DNA from: Lachnospiraceae bacterium
GTDB lineage: Bacteria > Bacillota > Clostridia > Lachnospirales > Lachnospiraceae
Reading direction: 5' to 3'
NCBI GenBank assembly: GCA_016291655.1
Contig: JAEEYF010000062.1
Location: 1-57,918, forward strand
Length of the DNA: 57,918 bases
Shown piece after piece: positions 1 through 8,308 of the stretch. The notes under the pieces were generated by a model. That model was not told where the DNA came from. It did not search any database and saw only the letters and a list, made by a program, of their open reading frames with translations. The position numbers and the translations under genes are program-made. The first letter of the stretch is position 1. Each line of letters begins with the position of its first letter.

Positions 1-1
1 C

Positions 2-169
2 GATCACAAGTTGAAAGTGGTCTTTGATGATTGGGAGGAAGAACTGGACCTTACGATAGAACCCGCTGTAACCCCCCAAGATCTTGTGATCCCCATAGCA
101 GTAGTTGCAGTCCTGGGACTTTCCGGAGGCTGTGCTGCTATAATCATAAAAAAACGTAAAGCGGTATAA
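2..169 (+). CDS. C-terminal end of a membrane-anchored surface protein (partial)
   Basis: Only the last 55 codons are in the window; the 5' part lies to the left. The fragment has an acidic stretch (DDWEEELDL), then a hydrophobic segment of about 24 residues (VIPIAVVAVLGLSGGCAAIIII) and ends in a basic tail, KKRKAV. This arrangement is that of an extracellular protein held by one C-terminal transmembrane helix with a short positive cytoplasmic tail. There is no LPxTG motif before the helix. Function cannot be assigned from the fragment. Confidence 0.7.
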   Translation, partial: DHKLKVVFDDWEEELDLTIEPAVTPQDLVIPIAVVAVLGLSGGCAAIIIKKRKAV

Positions 170-242
170 GAAAAATTGAACAGGGATTGTCAATTTATCA
201 AAAAAAGTATTATTCACTCGGAAGCGAATCTTGAATTTCCAC

Positions 243-272
243 TTGACAATGAAGTATTTCTTGTGGTAGTAT
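243..272 (+). promoter_or_regulatory. SigA-type promoter of tRNA-Thr
   Basis: A perfect -35 TTGACA (243-248) is followed after 18 bp by TAGTAT (267-272), about 40 bp before the mature tRNA-Thr 5' end. Nothing else lies between this promoter and the tRNA. Confidence 0.6.
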
Positions 273-310
273 ATTGGCTCGTGAGGCAAGACCTCCTCAC
301 AGTTACACAA

Positions 311-374
<64 letters not shown>

Positions 375-383
<9 letters not shown>

Positions 384-578
384 TTAACTGCACAGAACAA
401 CAAGACGCCCGACATGCAAACATGTTTCGTTTGTAATGTCGGGCGTCTTGTTGTTCTGTGAGAGTTATGCCAAGGACAATCGCCAAACAGAAGCCGCTTT
501 GCGGCGACGGACGTTGTTTTTTAACGGACGGTTTGGCGTTTGCCCTGTTTGGCATAACGTAGCAGTTAAAGCTGCTTG
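375..578. repeat. Nested palindromic element fused to the tRNA-Thr 3' end
   Basis: A 16-bp perfect outer inverted repeat (375-390 with 563-578) begins inside the tRNA 3' end. Inside it are two hairpins. The first has a perfect 25-bp stem (391-415 with 436-460) and a 20-nt loop. The second is long and interrupted: 464-472 pairs with 550-558 and 481-488 with 531-538, and it carries a small GCCGC-TTT-GCGGC hairpin at 493-505. Transcribed, it would fold as a three-way junction. No protein-coding frame inside it is credible. It resembles the two elements near 12.1 and 37.3 kb in architecture but not in stem sequence. It could also act as tRNA terminator or processing structure, although no good U-tract follows. 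Bases 579-700 hold nothing else I can assign. Confidence 0.8.
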
Positions 579-703
579 CATGCATTTCCGGGCGTAACGG
601 GCAGTGACGGCTACTTGCAGATTGTTCGCTATCCGCTTCCTTCTTTCCGCTTTACTTATGCGCGTTTCTGTGCTATAAATATTCTGAATTAAGGTAGAAT
701 CTG

Positions 704-799
704 CGCGCCAAAGTCAGGTCTGAGGTCAAAGAATAGTTGAAAACAGCAGACTAATTTTATCAAGAATCATCCGACCTTTGGCAAAAGGTCGTTTTTTTT
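704..799 (+). promoter_or_regulatory. Leader with terminator/antiterminator potential before the hydE operon
   Basis: A clear rho-independent terminator, CGACCTT-tggcaa-AAGGTCG followed by eight T (772-799), ends only 3 bp before the Shine-Dalgarno of the first operon gene. Upstream, GCCAAAG (707-713) is exactly complementary to CTTTGGC (776-782). That sequence is the terminator's left arm and loop, so the two structures exclude each other. This looks like an attenuator or riboswitch-type leader of about 100 nt. I do not recognise a known riboswitch class. The alternative is a plain terminator for upstream transcription. Confidence 0.5.
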
Positions 800-814
800 A
801 TCAAGGAGGAAAGA

Positions 815-1060
815 ATGGAGACAAGAGTGGCATTACTTGGGATCATAGTTGAGAATCCCGATTCGGTGGAGCAGCTTAACAGCCTTCTCCACGAGTACAG
901 GCAATATGTTATCGGGCGTATGGGAGTTCCCTACAACCCGAAGGGGATTTCGATAATCAGCGTTGCGGTTGATGCGCCGCAGGACATCGTCAGTGCATTG
1001 TCCGGAAAACTCGGCCGGCTTGAAGGCATTAACGCAAAGACCATCTATTCAAAAAAATAG
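815..1060 (+). CDS. TM1266-family iron-only hydrogenase system regulator
   Basis: 81 residues with the ACT-like fold signature of the TM1266 family: N-terminal RVALLGIIVENPDSVEQLN, then IGRMGVPY and a C-terminal ISVAVDAPQDIVSALSGKLGRLEG segment. Members sit next to [FeFe]-hydrogenase maturation genes and are thought to regulate them; the effector is unknown. Here it lies 38 bp upstream of hydE, which supports the call. The start is the ATG placed 4 bp after a strong AAGGAGGA (803-810). It is the first gene of a long operon and sits just downstream of the putative attenuator. Confidence 0.85.
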   Translation: METRVALLGIIVENPDSVEQLNSLLHEYRQYVIGRMGVPYNPKGISIISVAVDAPQDIVSALSGKLGRLEGINAKTIYSKK

Positions 1061-1098
1061 AAGGCAGGATCGGGCATATAAAGACTGAAGAAGAGGGA

Positions 1099-2196
1099 AT
1101 GATTATGGCGGACATCCTTACGGCTTGGGAGTTGATCGAAAAACTGAATGAAGAAAAAAGACTTTCCCTGAATGAATTTACCTGTCTTTTGGAGAACAGA
1201 AACAGTGTTGATCGGGAAAAACTGTTTGCCAAGGCAAGAGAAAACGCCAAGGCATACTTCGGGAACACCATATATCTGCGCGGATTGATAGAGATCGGCA
1301 ATTATTGCAGAAATGACTGCCTTTATTGCGGCATAAGAAGGAGCAATTGCAAAGCGGAAAGATACAGGCTTACAGAGAAACAGATCATGAATGCCTGCGT
1401 GAACGGGCACAGGCTTGGGTACAGAACCTTTGTCCTGCAAGGCGGAGAGGACCTGTATTTCACCGCAGGGAAGCTTGCGGACATCATAAAAAGCATTAAA
1501 GAAGCCTTCCCGGACTCTGCCGTAACCCTTTCCGTGGGGGAGAGGAGTACAGAAGACTATCAAATGTGGTATGATGCCGGAGCGGACAGGTATCTTTTAA
1601 GGCATGAGACTGCAGATGAGGAACACTACGGGAAGCTTCATCCTCCGGAATTGTCCTTGAAACACAGGATAGAATGCCTGTATACCCTTAAGAAGATCGG
1701 CTATCAGGTCGGAGCGGGTTTTATGGTGGGATCGCCTTATCAGACAACGGAGAATATTGCCAAGGACCTGGTTTTTTTGAGGGAACTGGAACCGCATATG
1801 ATAGGCATAGGCCCCTTCATCCCTCACAAGGATACTCCTTTTGCAAAGGAAACTGCGGGAAGTCTTGAACTGACACTGTTCCTTCTTGCGGTGATAAGGA
1901 TCATGCTGCCCGATGTGCTGCTTCCCGCCACTACGGCCTTGGGAACCATCGCTCCGGACGGACGCGAAAAAGGAATACTTGCGGGAGCAAATGTTATCAT
2001 GCCGAATCTTTCTCCAAAGGATGTGAGAAAAAAATACATGTTGTATGATAACAAGCTCTGTACGGATGATGAAGCCGCGGAACAGAAGGCAAAACTCGAT
2101 AAAAGGGTGGAAAGCATCGGATACAGGACGGTAACCGACAGAGGCGACAGCCCCAAATGTAAAGCATCAACTCTTGTATGCCCAAAAAGATTGTGA
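1099..2196 (+). CDS. hydE: [FeFe] hydrogenase H-cluster radical SAM maturase HydE
   Basis: 365 residues, normal for HydE. The radical-SAM cluster motif is Cys70-x3-Cys74-x2-Cys77 (CRNDCLYCG), followed by the SAM-binding barrel with LQGGED and SVGERS. The C-terminal BATS-like region (TTALGTIAPDGREKGILAGANV, MPNLSPKDVRKKY) is typical. HydE acts with HydF and HydG to build the 2Fe subcluster of [FeFe] hydrogenase; neither hydF, hydG nor a hydrogenase gene is in this window. Two in-frame ATGs (1099 and 1105) are possible starts. The upstream partner is the TM1266-like regulator. Confidence 0.93.
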   Translation: MIMADILTAWELIEKLNEEKRLSLNEFTCLLENRNSVDREKLFAKARENAKAYFGNTIYLRGLIEIGNYCRNDCLYCGIRRSNCKAERYRLTEKQIMNACVNGHRLGYRTFVLQGGEDLYFTAGKLADIIKSIKEAFPDSAVTLSVGERSTEDYQMWYDAGADRYLLRHETADEEHYGKLHPPELSLKHRIECLYTLKKIGYQVGAGFMVGSPYQTTENIAKDLVFLRELEPHMIGIGPFIPHKDTPFAKETAGSLELTLFLLAVIRIMLPDVLLPATTALGTIAPDGREKGILAGANVIMPNLSPKDVRKKYMLYDNKLCTDDEAAEQKAKLDKRVESIGYRTVTDRGDSPKCKASTLVCPKRL

Positions 2197-2284
2197 TATA
2201 CTATATTTGGTATATTTTGAGATTTTTGGAACTAAATCTGTGTTGGGTAGGGGTTCCTCTTTTAATGCAAAGGGACCGGGAGGA

Positions 2285-3157
2285 ATGATGAAACAAAATA
2301 ATCTTTCTACTTCGATAATGTTTGGCGTTGTTGCGCTTCTTTTAATAACAGTTTTGACCTTGGGTATTATAGTATTCATGAAGAATAAACCGACTGCTGA
2401 GCCTTCTTTGCCGGAAGCTTCCGCGATGCCTGCGGCGAGCGAAACCCCGCCTCTTTCGACCTCCACACCGACAGCGGCTGCGACGGAAACTCCGACGCCC
2501 ACATTTACTCCTGCACCCAAGGGAGTAGTTTGTCTTGATCCCGGACATCAGAAGACGACGGATCAGAACAGGGAGCCTGTAGGCCCCGGAGCGGAAGAGC
2601 AGGTTGCAAGGATGGCTTCCGTAGGTGCGGAGAACAAGGACCTGAACATCCTTGAATATGAATGGAATCTCACCGTTTCTGAGCTTGTAAAGGCTGAACT
2701 TGAAAGACGCGGCTATACGGTGTATCTTACAAGAAGTGACAATGAGACGGGCCTATCAAATAAGGAGCGTGCGGAGTTTGCCAACGGAAAAAATGCGGAC
2801 ATACTTGTCGGAATACAGCTGGATGCATACAGCGGTTCTTCCGAGGTCAAGGGAGTATATGCACAGATAGCCGACACCGACAATCCCTACGCGGGAGAAA
2901 GAGCGGCAAAGAACAAGGAGCTGGCAACACTGATACAGACTGCTGTGGTTGAAGCGACAGGGGCCAAGGCAAGGAGCCTTCAGACCGGAAACAACAAACT
3001 GGCGCTTCTAAACTATGCAAAGATGCCTGCCTGCGTGATGCAGCTTGGCTATCTCTCGAGCCCGGAAGAAGCGTCGCTGCTTGCAACCGAGGACTACAGA
3101 AATAAGATCGCGATTGCTGTCTGCGACGGAATAGACAGCTATTTTGAAGGAAAATAA
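2285..3157 (+). CDS. Membrane-anchored N-acetylmuramoyl-L-alanine amidase-like protein (Amidase_3), active site altered
   Basis: 290 residues. An N-terminal membrane helix (about residues 12-35) is followed by a Pro/Thr/Ala-rich linker (40-78) and an Amidase_3 domain. The first zinc His is kept in DPGHQ (His88), and the Glu before the NL motif is kept (EYEWNL). The second zinc His, normally in SIHAN/D, is Gln178 (IQLDA), and the catalytic Glu of the VExGFLSN motif is Gln253 (MQLGYLSS). The protein may therefore bind peptidoglycan without cutting it. The start at 2285 follows GGGAGGA; an upstream frame overlapping hydE lacks a ribosome site. TruA-like begins 6 bp after its stop. Confidence 0.8.
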   Translation: MMKQNNLSTSIMFGVVALLLITVLTLGIIVFMKNKPTAEPSLPEASAMPAASETPPLSTSTPTAAATETPTPTFTPAPKGVVCLDPGHQKTTDQNREPVGPGAEEQVARMASVGAENKDLNILEYEWNLTVSELVKAELERRGYTVYLTRSDNETGLSNKERAEFANGKNADILVGIQLDAYSGSSEVKGVYAQIADTDNPYAGERAAKNKELATLIQTAVVEATGAKARSLQTGNNKLALLNYAKMPACVMQLGYLSSPEEASLLATEDYRNKIAIAVCDGIDSYFEGK

Positions 3158-3163
3158 CAGAGA

Positions 3164-3916
3164 ATGAAAAATATCAAACTGATAATGGAATATGACGGCT
3201 CAAGATATGACGGCTGGGTTGAGGCAAAGACCGGCGGCAGCGGAAAAAACGGTTCCGTATCCGACAAGATCTCGGATGTTCTTAAGGAGATGGAGCACAA
3301 GGACGTGGAACTGATCGGAGCCATCAGAACTGAAGCCGGGGTGCATGCATATAAGCAGGTGGCTTCCTTTAAGACCGATTCGACCAAGAGTCCTCTTGAG
3401 ATCAAGCGGTATCTGAACCGCTATCTTCCGAGGGACATAGCTGTTCTTGACGCAAGCTATGCGGATGAGCGCTTTCACCCGGCATTCAATGCCAAGGGCT
3501 TTACTTTTGAATACAGGATAACGGTTGGAGAGGTTCCTTCCGTTTTTGAACGAAAATACAATTACTATTACTTTAAAAACCCGGATATGGACAGGATGAA
3601 GAAGGCGGCAGCTTTTTTCGTCGGCAAACATGATTTTGCCGGCTTTTCCGACAACAAGAGAATGAAAAAGTCCACCGTCAGGGAGATCACCGCTTTTGAC
3701 ATATACAAGAGCGGTAACGAGATTTCATTTACCGTCAGCGGCGATGATTTCTGGCCGAACATGGTCAGGATAATGATCGCGCTGCTGCTTGAAATAGGAA
3801 CAGGGGAGAAAGAGGCAACAGTGATCAACAGGATGTTTGAAACAGGCGATCGTTCTCTTGCGCCCGAGGCAATTGATTCAAAAGGACTTTTCCTTACGGA
3901 TGTAGATTATGAATGA
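3164..3916 (+). CDS. TruA-family tRNA pseudouridine synthase with Glu at the catalytic Asp position
   Basis: 250 residues covering the whole TruA fold: N-terminal IKLIMEYDGSRYDGW, the active-site loop, YRI/YYYF beta segments and the C-terminal GDDFWPNMVRIMIALLLEIGTG motif. TruA modifies U38-U40 of the anticodon arm. The invariant catalytic motif RTDAGVHA reads RTEAGVHA here, so the nucleophilic Asp is Glu57. The gene may be a paralogue with lost or changed activity; whether a canonical truA exists elsewhere cannot be seen. It overlaps pyrC by 8 bp. The Shine-Dalgarno is weak, which suggests translational coupling to the amidase gene. Confidence 0.8.
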   Translation: MKNIKLIMEYDGSRYDGWVEAKTGGSGKNGSVSDKISDVLKEMEHKDVELIGAIRTEAGVHAYKQVASFKTDSTKSPLEIKRYLNRYLPRDIAVLDASYADERFHPAFNAKGFTFEYRITVGEVPSVFERKYNYYYFKNPDMDRMKKAAAFFVGKHDFAGFSDNKRMKKSTVREITAFDIYKSGNEISFTVSGDDFWPNMVRIMIALLLEIGTGEKEATVINRMFETGDRSLAPEAIDSKGLFLTDVDYE

Positions 3917-5210
3917 AAAAAGAATGATCATTAAGTACGGACACCTCATTGACCCGGCTGACAACCTTGATGGGGTGTACAATATTTTTGTCTGCGATGG
4001 CAAAATTAAAGCGGTAACCAAAGAAGAAATGCTTGAAGGCTTTGAAGAGGCGGAGATCGTCGACGCTACGGGGCTTTGTGTTTTCCCCGGACTCATTGAC
4101 CTCCATGTGCATTTCAGAGAGCCCGGCTTTGAGTACAAAGAGACCATCGAGACCGGAGCCAAAGCAGCAGCCGCAGGCGGTTTCACCACGGTTTGCATGA
4201 TGCCCAACACAAAGCCTGTGATCGATACACCGGAAAAGGTACGTGCTGCGGTTCTAAAAGCGGCAAAGGTTACAAAGATCAATGTTCTTCCCATAGGAGC
4301 CGTCACAATGGGGCAGATGGGAAAGGAACTTGCGGACATCGAGGGAATGAAAGCTGCAGGAGCCTGTGCTGTAAGCGAGGACGGCAAGTCGGTTATGGAT
4401 TCCGCTTTGATGAGAAGGGCAATGGAGATTGCAAAAGAGGCAGACATAGCGATCTTCGACCATTGCGAAGATGCCAACCTTGTGAAGGGCGGTGTCATGA
4501 ACGAAGGCAAGCGTTCTGCTGAACTCAATCTTCCCGGCATTGCCAACAGAGTGGAAGAGATCATTGAAGAAAGAGATATCCTGCTTGCGGAGCTGACCGG
4601 AGCAAGGCTTCATCTCTGCCATTGTACAACCGCGGGCTCCACGGTTTTGCTCTCCGAAGCCAAGAAAAAGTACGATAACATCACGGGTGAGACCTGTCCG
4701 CATTACATAGCACTTACCGAAGAGGACATCCCCTGCGATTTCGGCAATTTCAAGATGAATCCGCCTCTCAGGACAGAGAACGACCGCCTTGCACTTAAAA
4801 ATGCGATCACCGACGGCTCTATGGATGTGATCTCCACAGATCACGCACCCCATTCGAAAGAGGAAAAGGAGCAGTCCTTCTTAAAAGCGCCTTTTGGCAT
4901 AGTGGGACTGGAGACCTCCTTTGCGGTTTGCTACACGGAGCTCGTGAAAAACGGTGATATGACCATCAACGATCTGATCGTCAGAATGAGCGCAAAGCCT
5001 GCCGAGATCCTCAAAAGAAAAGCCGGAGCTCTTAAAGAGGGTTATCCTGCGGACATCACCATTGCCGATCTTAATGAAGAATATGAGATAGATCCCTCGA
5101 CGTTCAAGTCAAAAGGGGTTAATACGCCCTTCACCGGAAAAAAGGTGTTTGGCAGAATAAAATATACATTTGCCGGAGGTTGCAAGGTTTATGATCAAAA
5201 AGCTGATTGA
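3909..5210 (+). CDS. pyrC: Dihydroorotase
   Basis: 433 residues, class I (PyrC/AllB-like) amidohydrolase size. The metal site begins with DLHVHFREPG (His66, His68), followed by GGFTTVCMMPNT, DHCED, LCHCTTAGS and the terminal DVISTDHAPH with the catalytic Asp. It closes carbamoyl-aspartate to dihydroorotate, step three of UMP synthesis. Its start codon lies inside the TruA-like stop region and pyrF starts inside its 3' end, so the three genes are translationally coupled. Only pyrC, pyrF and a distant carB of the pathway lie in this window. Confidence 0.95.
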   Translation: MNEKRMIIKYGHLIDPADNLDGVYNIFVCDGKIKAVTKEEMLEGFEEAEIVDATGLCVFPGLIDLHVHFREPGFEYKETIETGAKAAAAGGFTTVCMMPNTKPVIDTPEKVRAAVLKAAKVTKINVLPIGAVTMGQMGKELADIEGMKAAGACAVSEDGKSVMDSALMRRAMEIAKEADIAIFDHCEDANLVKGGVMNEGKRSAELNLPGIANRVEEIIEERDILLAELTGARLHLCHCTTAGSTVLLSEAKKKYDNITGETCPHYIALTEEDIPCDFGNFKMNPPLRTENDRLALKNAITDGSMDVISTDHAPHSKEEKEQSFLKAPFGIVGLETSFAVCYTELVKNGDMTINDLIVRMSAKPAEILKRKAGALKEGYPADITIADLNEEYEIDPSTFKSKGVNTPFTGKKVFGRIKYTFAGGCKVYDQKAD

Positions 5211-6108
5211 TGAAATTATCAGAAAGGACGCTCCCATTGTTGCGGGGTTGGATCCTATGCTTTCGTATGTTCCCGAGTGTTTAAAGAAGGAAGCCTTTGA
5301 AAAGTTCGGAAAAACACCTGAAGCTGTTGCGGAGGCTATTTATGCATATAACAAGGGGCTGATCGATGCCATAGCGGATCTCGTGCCTGCGGTAAAGCCT
5401 CAGATCGCCATGTATGAGCAGTTCGGTCTTCCCGGCCTTGAAGCTTATCTGAAAACTGTTAAATATGCCAAGGAAAAGGGACTCATTGTCATTGCCGACG
5501 TTAAGAGAGGAGACATAGGCTCCACAAGCGCTGCGTACGCTACGGCGCATCTCGGAAAGATCGATATCGAAGGAAATGAATCTGAACCCTTCGGAAGTGA
5601 TTTCGCTACCGTAAACCCCTATTTGGGGACGGACGGAGTCAAGCCCTTCACCGATGCCTGCAATCAATTTGACAAAGGCATATTTGTTCTGGTCAAGACC
5701 TCAAATCCTTCAAGCGGAGAGTTCCAGGACAGACTTGTGGACGGCAGACCTCTTTACGAACATGTTGCCGAGAAGGTCGTTGAATGGGGCGGTGCTTCTA
5801 TGGACGGAGACTATTCGAATGTGGGAGCCGTTGTGGGAGCAACCTATCCCGAACAGGGCGAGAAGCTCAGAAAACTGATGCCTTACACATACATTCTGGT
5901 GCCGGGTTACGGCGCACAGGGCGGCAGAGGAAAGGATCTCAAGCATTTCTTCAACAAAGACGGCCTCGGAGCTATAGTAAATTCCTCCAGAGGTATCATC
6001 GCCGCATATAAACAGGAAGCATATGCAAAGTTTGGCGACAAGGGCTATGCGGAAGCTGCCAGAGAGGCTGTGCTTGCCATGAGGAAGGATATTCGGGAGA
6101 ACATTTAA
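5191..6108 (+). CDS. pyrF: Orotidine 5'-phosphate decarboxylase (type 2)
   Basis: 305 residues, the longer type-2 form. The catalytic motif DVKRGDIGSTSAAYA supplies the Asp-Lys-Asp tetrad residues; VPGYGAQGG binds phosphate. It makes UMP from OMP. The ATG at 5191 follows CGGAGG (about 5174-5179) and overlaps pyrC by 20 bp; a TTG seven codons upstream is less likely. The next gene starts on the base immediately after its stop. Confidence 0.94.
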   Translation: MIKKLIDEIIRKDAPIVAGLDPMLSYVPECLKKEAFEKFGKTPEAVAEAIYAYNKGLIDAIADLVPAVKPQIAMYEQFGLPGLEAYLKTVKYAKEKGLIVIADVKRGDIGSTSAAYATAHLGKIDIEGNESEPFGSDFATVNPYLGTDGVKPFTDACNQFDKGIFVLVKTSNPSSGEFQDRLVDGRPLYEHVAEKVVEWGGASMDGDYSNVGAVVGATYPEQGEKLRKLMPYTYILVPGYGAQGGRGKDLKHFFNKDGLGAIVNSSRGIIAAYKQEAYAKFGDKGYAEAAREAVLAMRKDIRENI

Positions 6109-7779
6109 ATGTTTAACGTAATTTATGATTATGTAAACAGAACAGCGGAATTTCCCGGGGCTGATTTTGAAAACGACGATATCATATATGTGACGGACGG
6201 AGAGGCGGAAGCATGCGAATCCATTGCATCTTTATATGCCAAGAAGCCCTTTGAAGAAATGGTAAAGTGCTTGAACGGCGTTTTTTCTATCGTACTGTTC
6301 GATAAGAACAGGTGCGAACTGTTTGTTGCAAGAGACAGGCTCGGGGCAAAACAGCTCTATTATACGGAGCGTGATAACAGGCTTATGATCTGTTCCGCTT
6401 TTGAACCTGTTTTCAGGTTTGCGGGTAAAGAGATCGACGAAACCGGTTTGCAGCATTTCTTTACCTTTCAATACGTTCCCGAACCGCTTACTATCGGGAA
6501 AAATGTATATGCCCTGAAATTGGGGCATTATGCAAAGGCTTCGGTGCAGGGCTTTGAACAGGCTGAATATAACACATGGATGCCTGCTCCGGTGGAAGGC
6601 AAGGACCGTGGGGAGTTCAGGAACGAGATAAGGGAGAGTATTACGGAGGCGGTTAAGAGAAACCTTAAGGGAGCGGTAAAACCGGCCGCTTTTCTTTCGG
6701 GCGGTCTGGATTCCTCAATATTGACCGCGATCGCCGCAAAGGACTTCCCGGATATGAAGGCCTATACCATCTCCTTCGATGTTCCCGGCTTTTCCGAGGC
6801 GGAGGTGGCTGCTCAGTCTGCGAAAAAATACGGCATAAAACACGAGATCGTAAAAGTGTCATCAGGGGATTTTAAAGCCGAAGTGCCCTTTGCCGTAAGA
6901 GCTATGGGAGTTCCGGTTGCGGATCCTTCTGCTGCGGCGGTTTCACTGATCGCAAAAGCTGCGGCGGGGAAGACAGATGCTATCCTTTCGGGAGAAGGCT
7001 CCGATGAGCTTTGGGGCGGATATCATGTTTACAATCCGAGAGGAAGAGTCCTTAAAATCATGGCGCTTCCCAAACCGGTAAGGAAGCTTGGCGCTCTTGT
7101 TTCCGAGATTCTCCCGGACAACGTGAGAGGAAAGGATCTTTTGAGAAGAGGCTGCGTTCCTTTGGAAAAGAGATTCGTGGGAAATACCTTCCTTTTTACA
7201 GACAGGGAAAAAAAGAAGCTTTTAAAGAGGTTTAACAAAAAAGTCAGGTATACCGACATTACCGCACCTTATTTTGAAAGGGCGAAAAACCTTTCGGACA
7301 TGGATAAGATGCAATATATAGATACAAACCTGTGGCTGCCCGGAGACATAGATGTGGTCTGCGGAAAGGGTTGTTCCGAACGTGGACTTAAGTGTGTCAC
7401 TCCCTTTATGGACAACAGGGTTACGGATCTGGCAAGAACTCTGACAAGAGATGAAAAACTTGACGGAGCTCAAAACAAGGTGATCTTAAGGGAGGCCTTC
7501 GGAGACCTTTTGACCGAGGAAGTGAAAAACGGCGTTAAAAGAGGTTATCCCGTTCCGGTAAGGATCTGGCTTTCCGGTGAGTTGAACGGCTGGGCTGTCG
7601 GCATCATCGAAGAGGCAAAGGTGTCAGAACTTATCAACAAAAAATATGCATTGAGGATATTGGAGAATTGTAAAAAGTATCCCGAGGATCCCATGTATTA
7701 TCGTAAAGCATGGGCGATACTTGTTTTTTGCATATGGTATAAAGAAATGATATGCAAGGAAAGAAGGCATAATGAATAA
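6109..7779 (+). CDS. Asparagine synthetase-like protein lacking the glutaminase nucleophile
   Basis: 556 residues. The synthetase half is intact: PP-loop FLSGGLDSS at 195-203, LSGEGSDELWGGY, and the C-terminal KRGYPVP region. The N-terminal half keeps only the end of the glutaminase fold (LNGVFSIVLFDK, FVARDRLGAKQLYY). It begins MFNVIYDYVN instead of MCGI, so the Cys1 nucleophile and the glutamine-binding loops of AsnB are missing. The enzyme would need free ammonia or another amine, or acts on another substrate (compare beta-lactam synthetase). ATG directly abuts the pyrF stop, and the end overlaps greA by 8 bp. The frame is open and well conserved, so this is not a simple truncation. Confidence 0.8.
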   Translation: MFNVIYDYVNRTAEFPGADFENDDIIYVTDGEAEACESIASLYAKKPFEEMVKCLNGVFSIVLFDKNRCELFVARDRLGAKQLYYTERDNRLMICSAFEPVFRFAGKEIDETGLQHFFTFQYVPEPLTIGKNVYALKLGHYAKASVQGFEQAEYNTWMPAPVEGKDRGEFRNEIRESITEAVKRNLKGAVKPAAFLSGGLDSSILTAIAAKDFPDMKAYTISFDVPGFSEAEVAAQSAKKYGIKHEIVKVSSGDFKAEVPFAVRAMGVPVADPSAAAVSLIAKAAAGKTDAILSGEGSDELWGGYHVYNPRGRVLKIMALPKPVRKLGALVSEILPDNVRGKDLLRRGCVPLEKRFVGNTFLFTDREKKKLLKRFNKKVRYTDITAPYFERAKNLSDMDKMQYIDTNLWLPGDIDVVCGKGCSERGLKCVTPFMDNRVTDLARTLTRDEKLDGAQNKVILREAFGDLLTEEVKNGVKRGYPVPVRIWLSGELNGWAVGIIEEAKVSELINKKYALRILENCKKYPEDPMYYRKAWAILVFCIWYKEMICKERRHNE

Positions 7780-8275
7780 TCAGTTAACGAAATCCGACAT
7801 CAAGAAGATGGAGGAGGAGATAGAATACAGGAAGGTCGTAAAGAGATATGAATTGCTGGACGCCGTAAAAGAGGCGAGAGCACACGGCGATCTTTCCGAG
7901 AATTTTGAGTATCATGCGGCAAAACGTGAGAAAAACATTAACGAAAGCCGTATCAGATATCTTGAAAAGATGATCAAGACGGCAGAGATCATCGATGATT
8001 CTTCAAAGGATGATGAGGTAGGCATAAATAACACGGTCGAGGTTTACATCGAAGAGGATGACGAAACGGAAAGCTACAGGATCGTGACGACCGTCAGAGG
8101 AGATGCACTGAACGGACTGGTTTCCATTGAATCGCCCATCGGAAAAGCACTTCTCGGAAAGAAGATCGGAGATCGTGTCAGCATACATGTTAACGACAAC
8201 TATTCATATGATGTGATCATCAAAAAGATCATTAAAACAAACGACGATTCACAGGACCGGATCCGACAGTTCTGA
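7772..8275 (+). CDS. greA: GreA/GreB-family transcription elongation factor
   Basis: 167 residues. The N-terminal coiled-coil hairpin carries the family signature EARAHGDLSENFEYHAAK with the acidic tip that enters the RNA polymerase secondary channel. The C-terminal FKBP-like domain has SPIGKALLGKKIGD. It rescues backtracked polymerase by stimulating transcript cleavage. It overlaps the AsnB-like gene by 8 bp. About ten residues longer than the usual GreA because of a short polar tail. A canonical second copy elsewhere is possible, so the symbol names the family. Confidence 0.85.
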   Translation: MNNQLTKSDIKKMEEEIEYRKVVKRYELLDAVKEARAHGDLSENFEYHAAKREKNINESRIRYLEKMIKTAEIIDDSSKDDEVGINNTVEVYIEEDDETESYRIVTTVRGDALNGLVSIESPIGKALLGKKIGDRVSIHVNDNYSYDVIIKKIIKTNDDSQDRIRQF

Positions 8276-8308
8276 CCTTCAGACGAAAAATGACACGGGA
8301 ATTACCGT

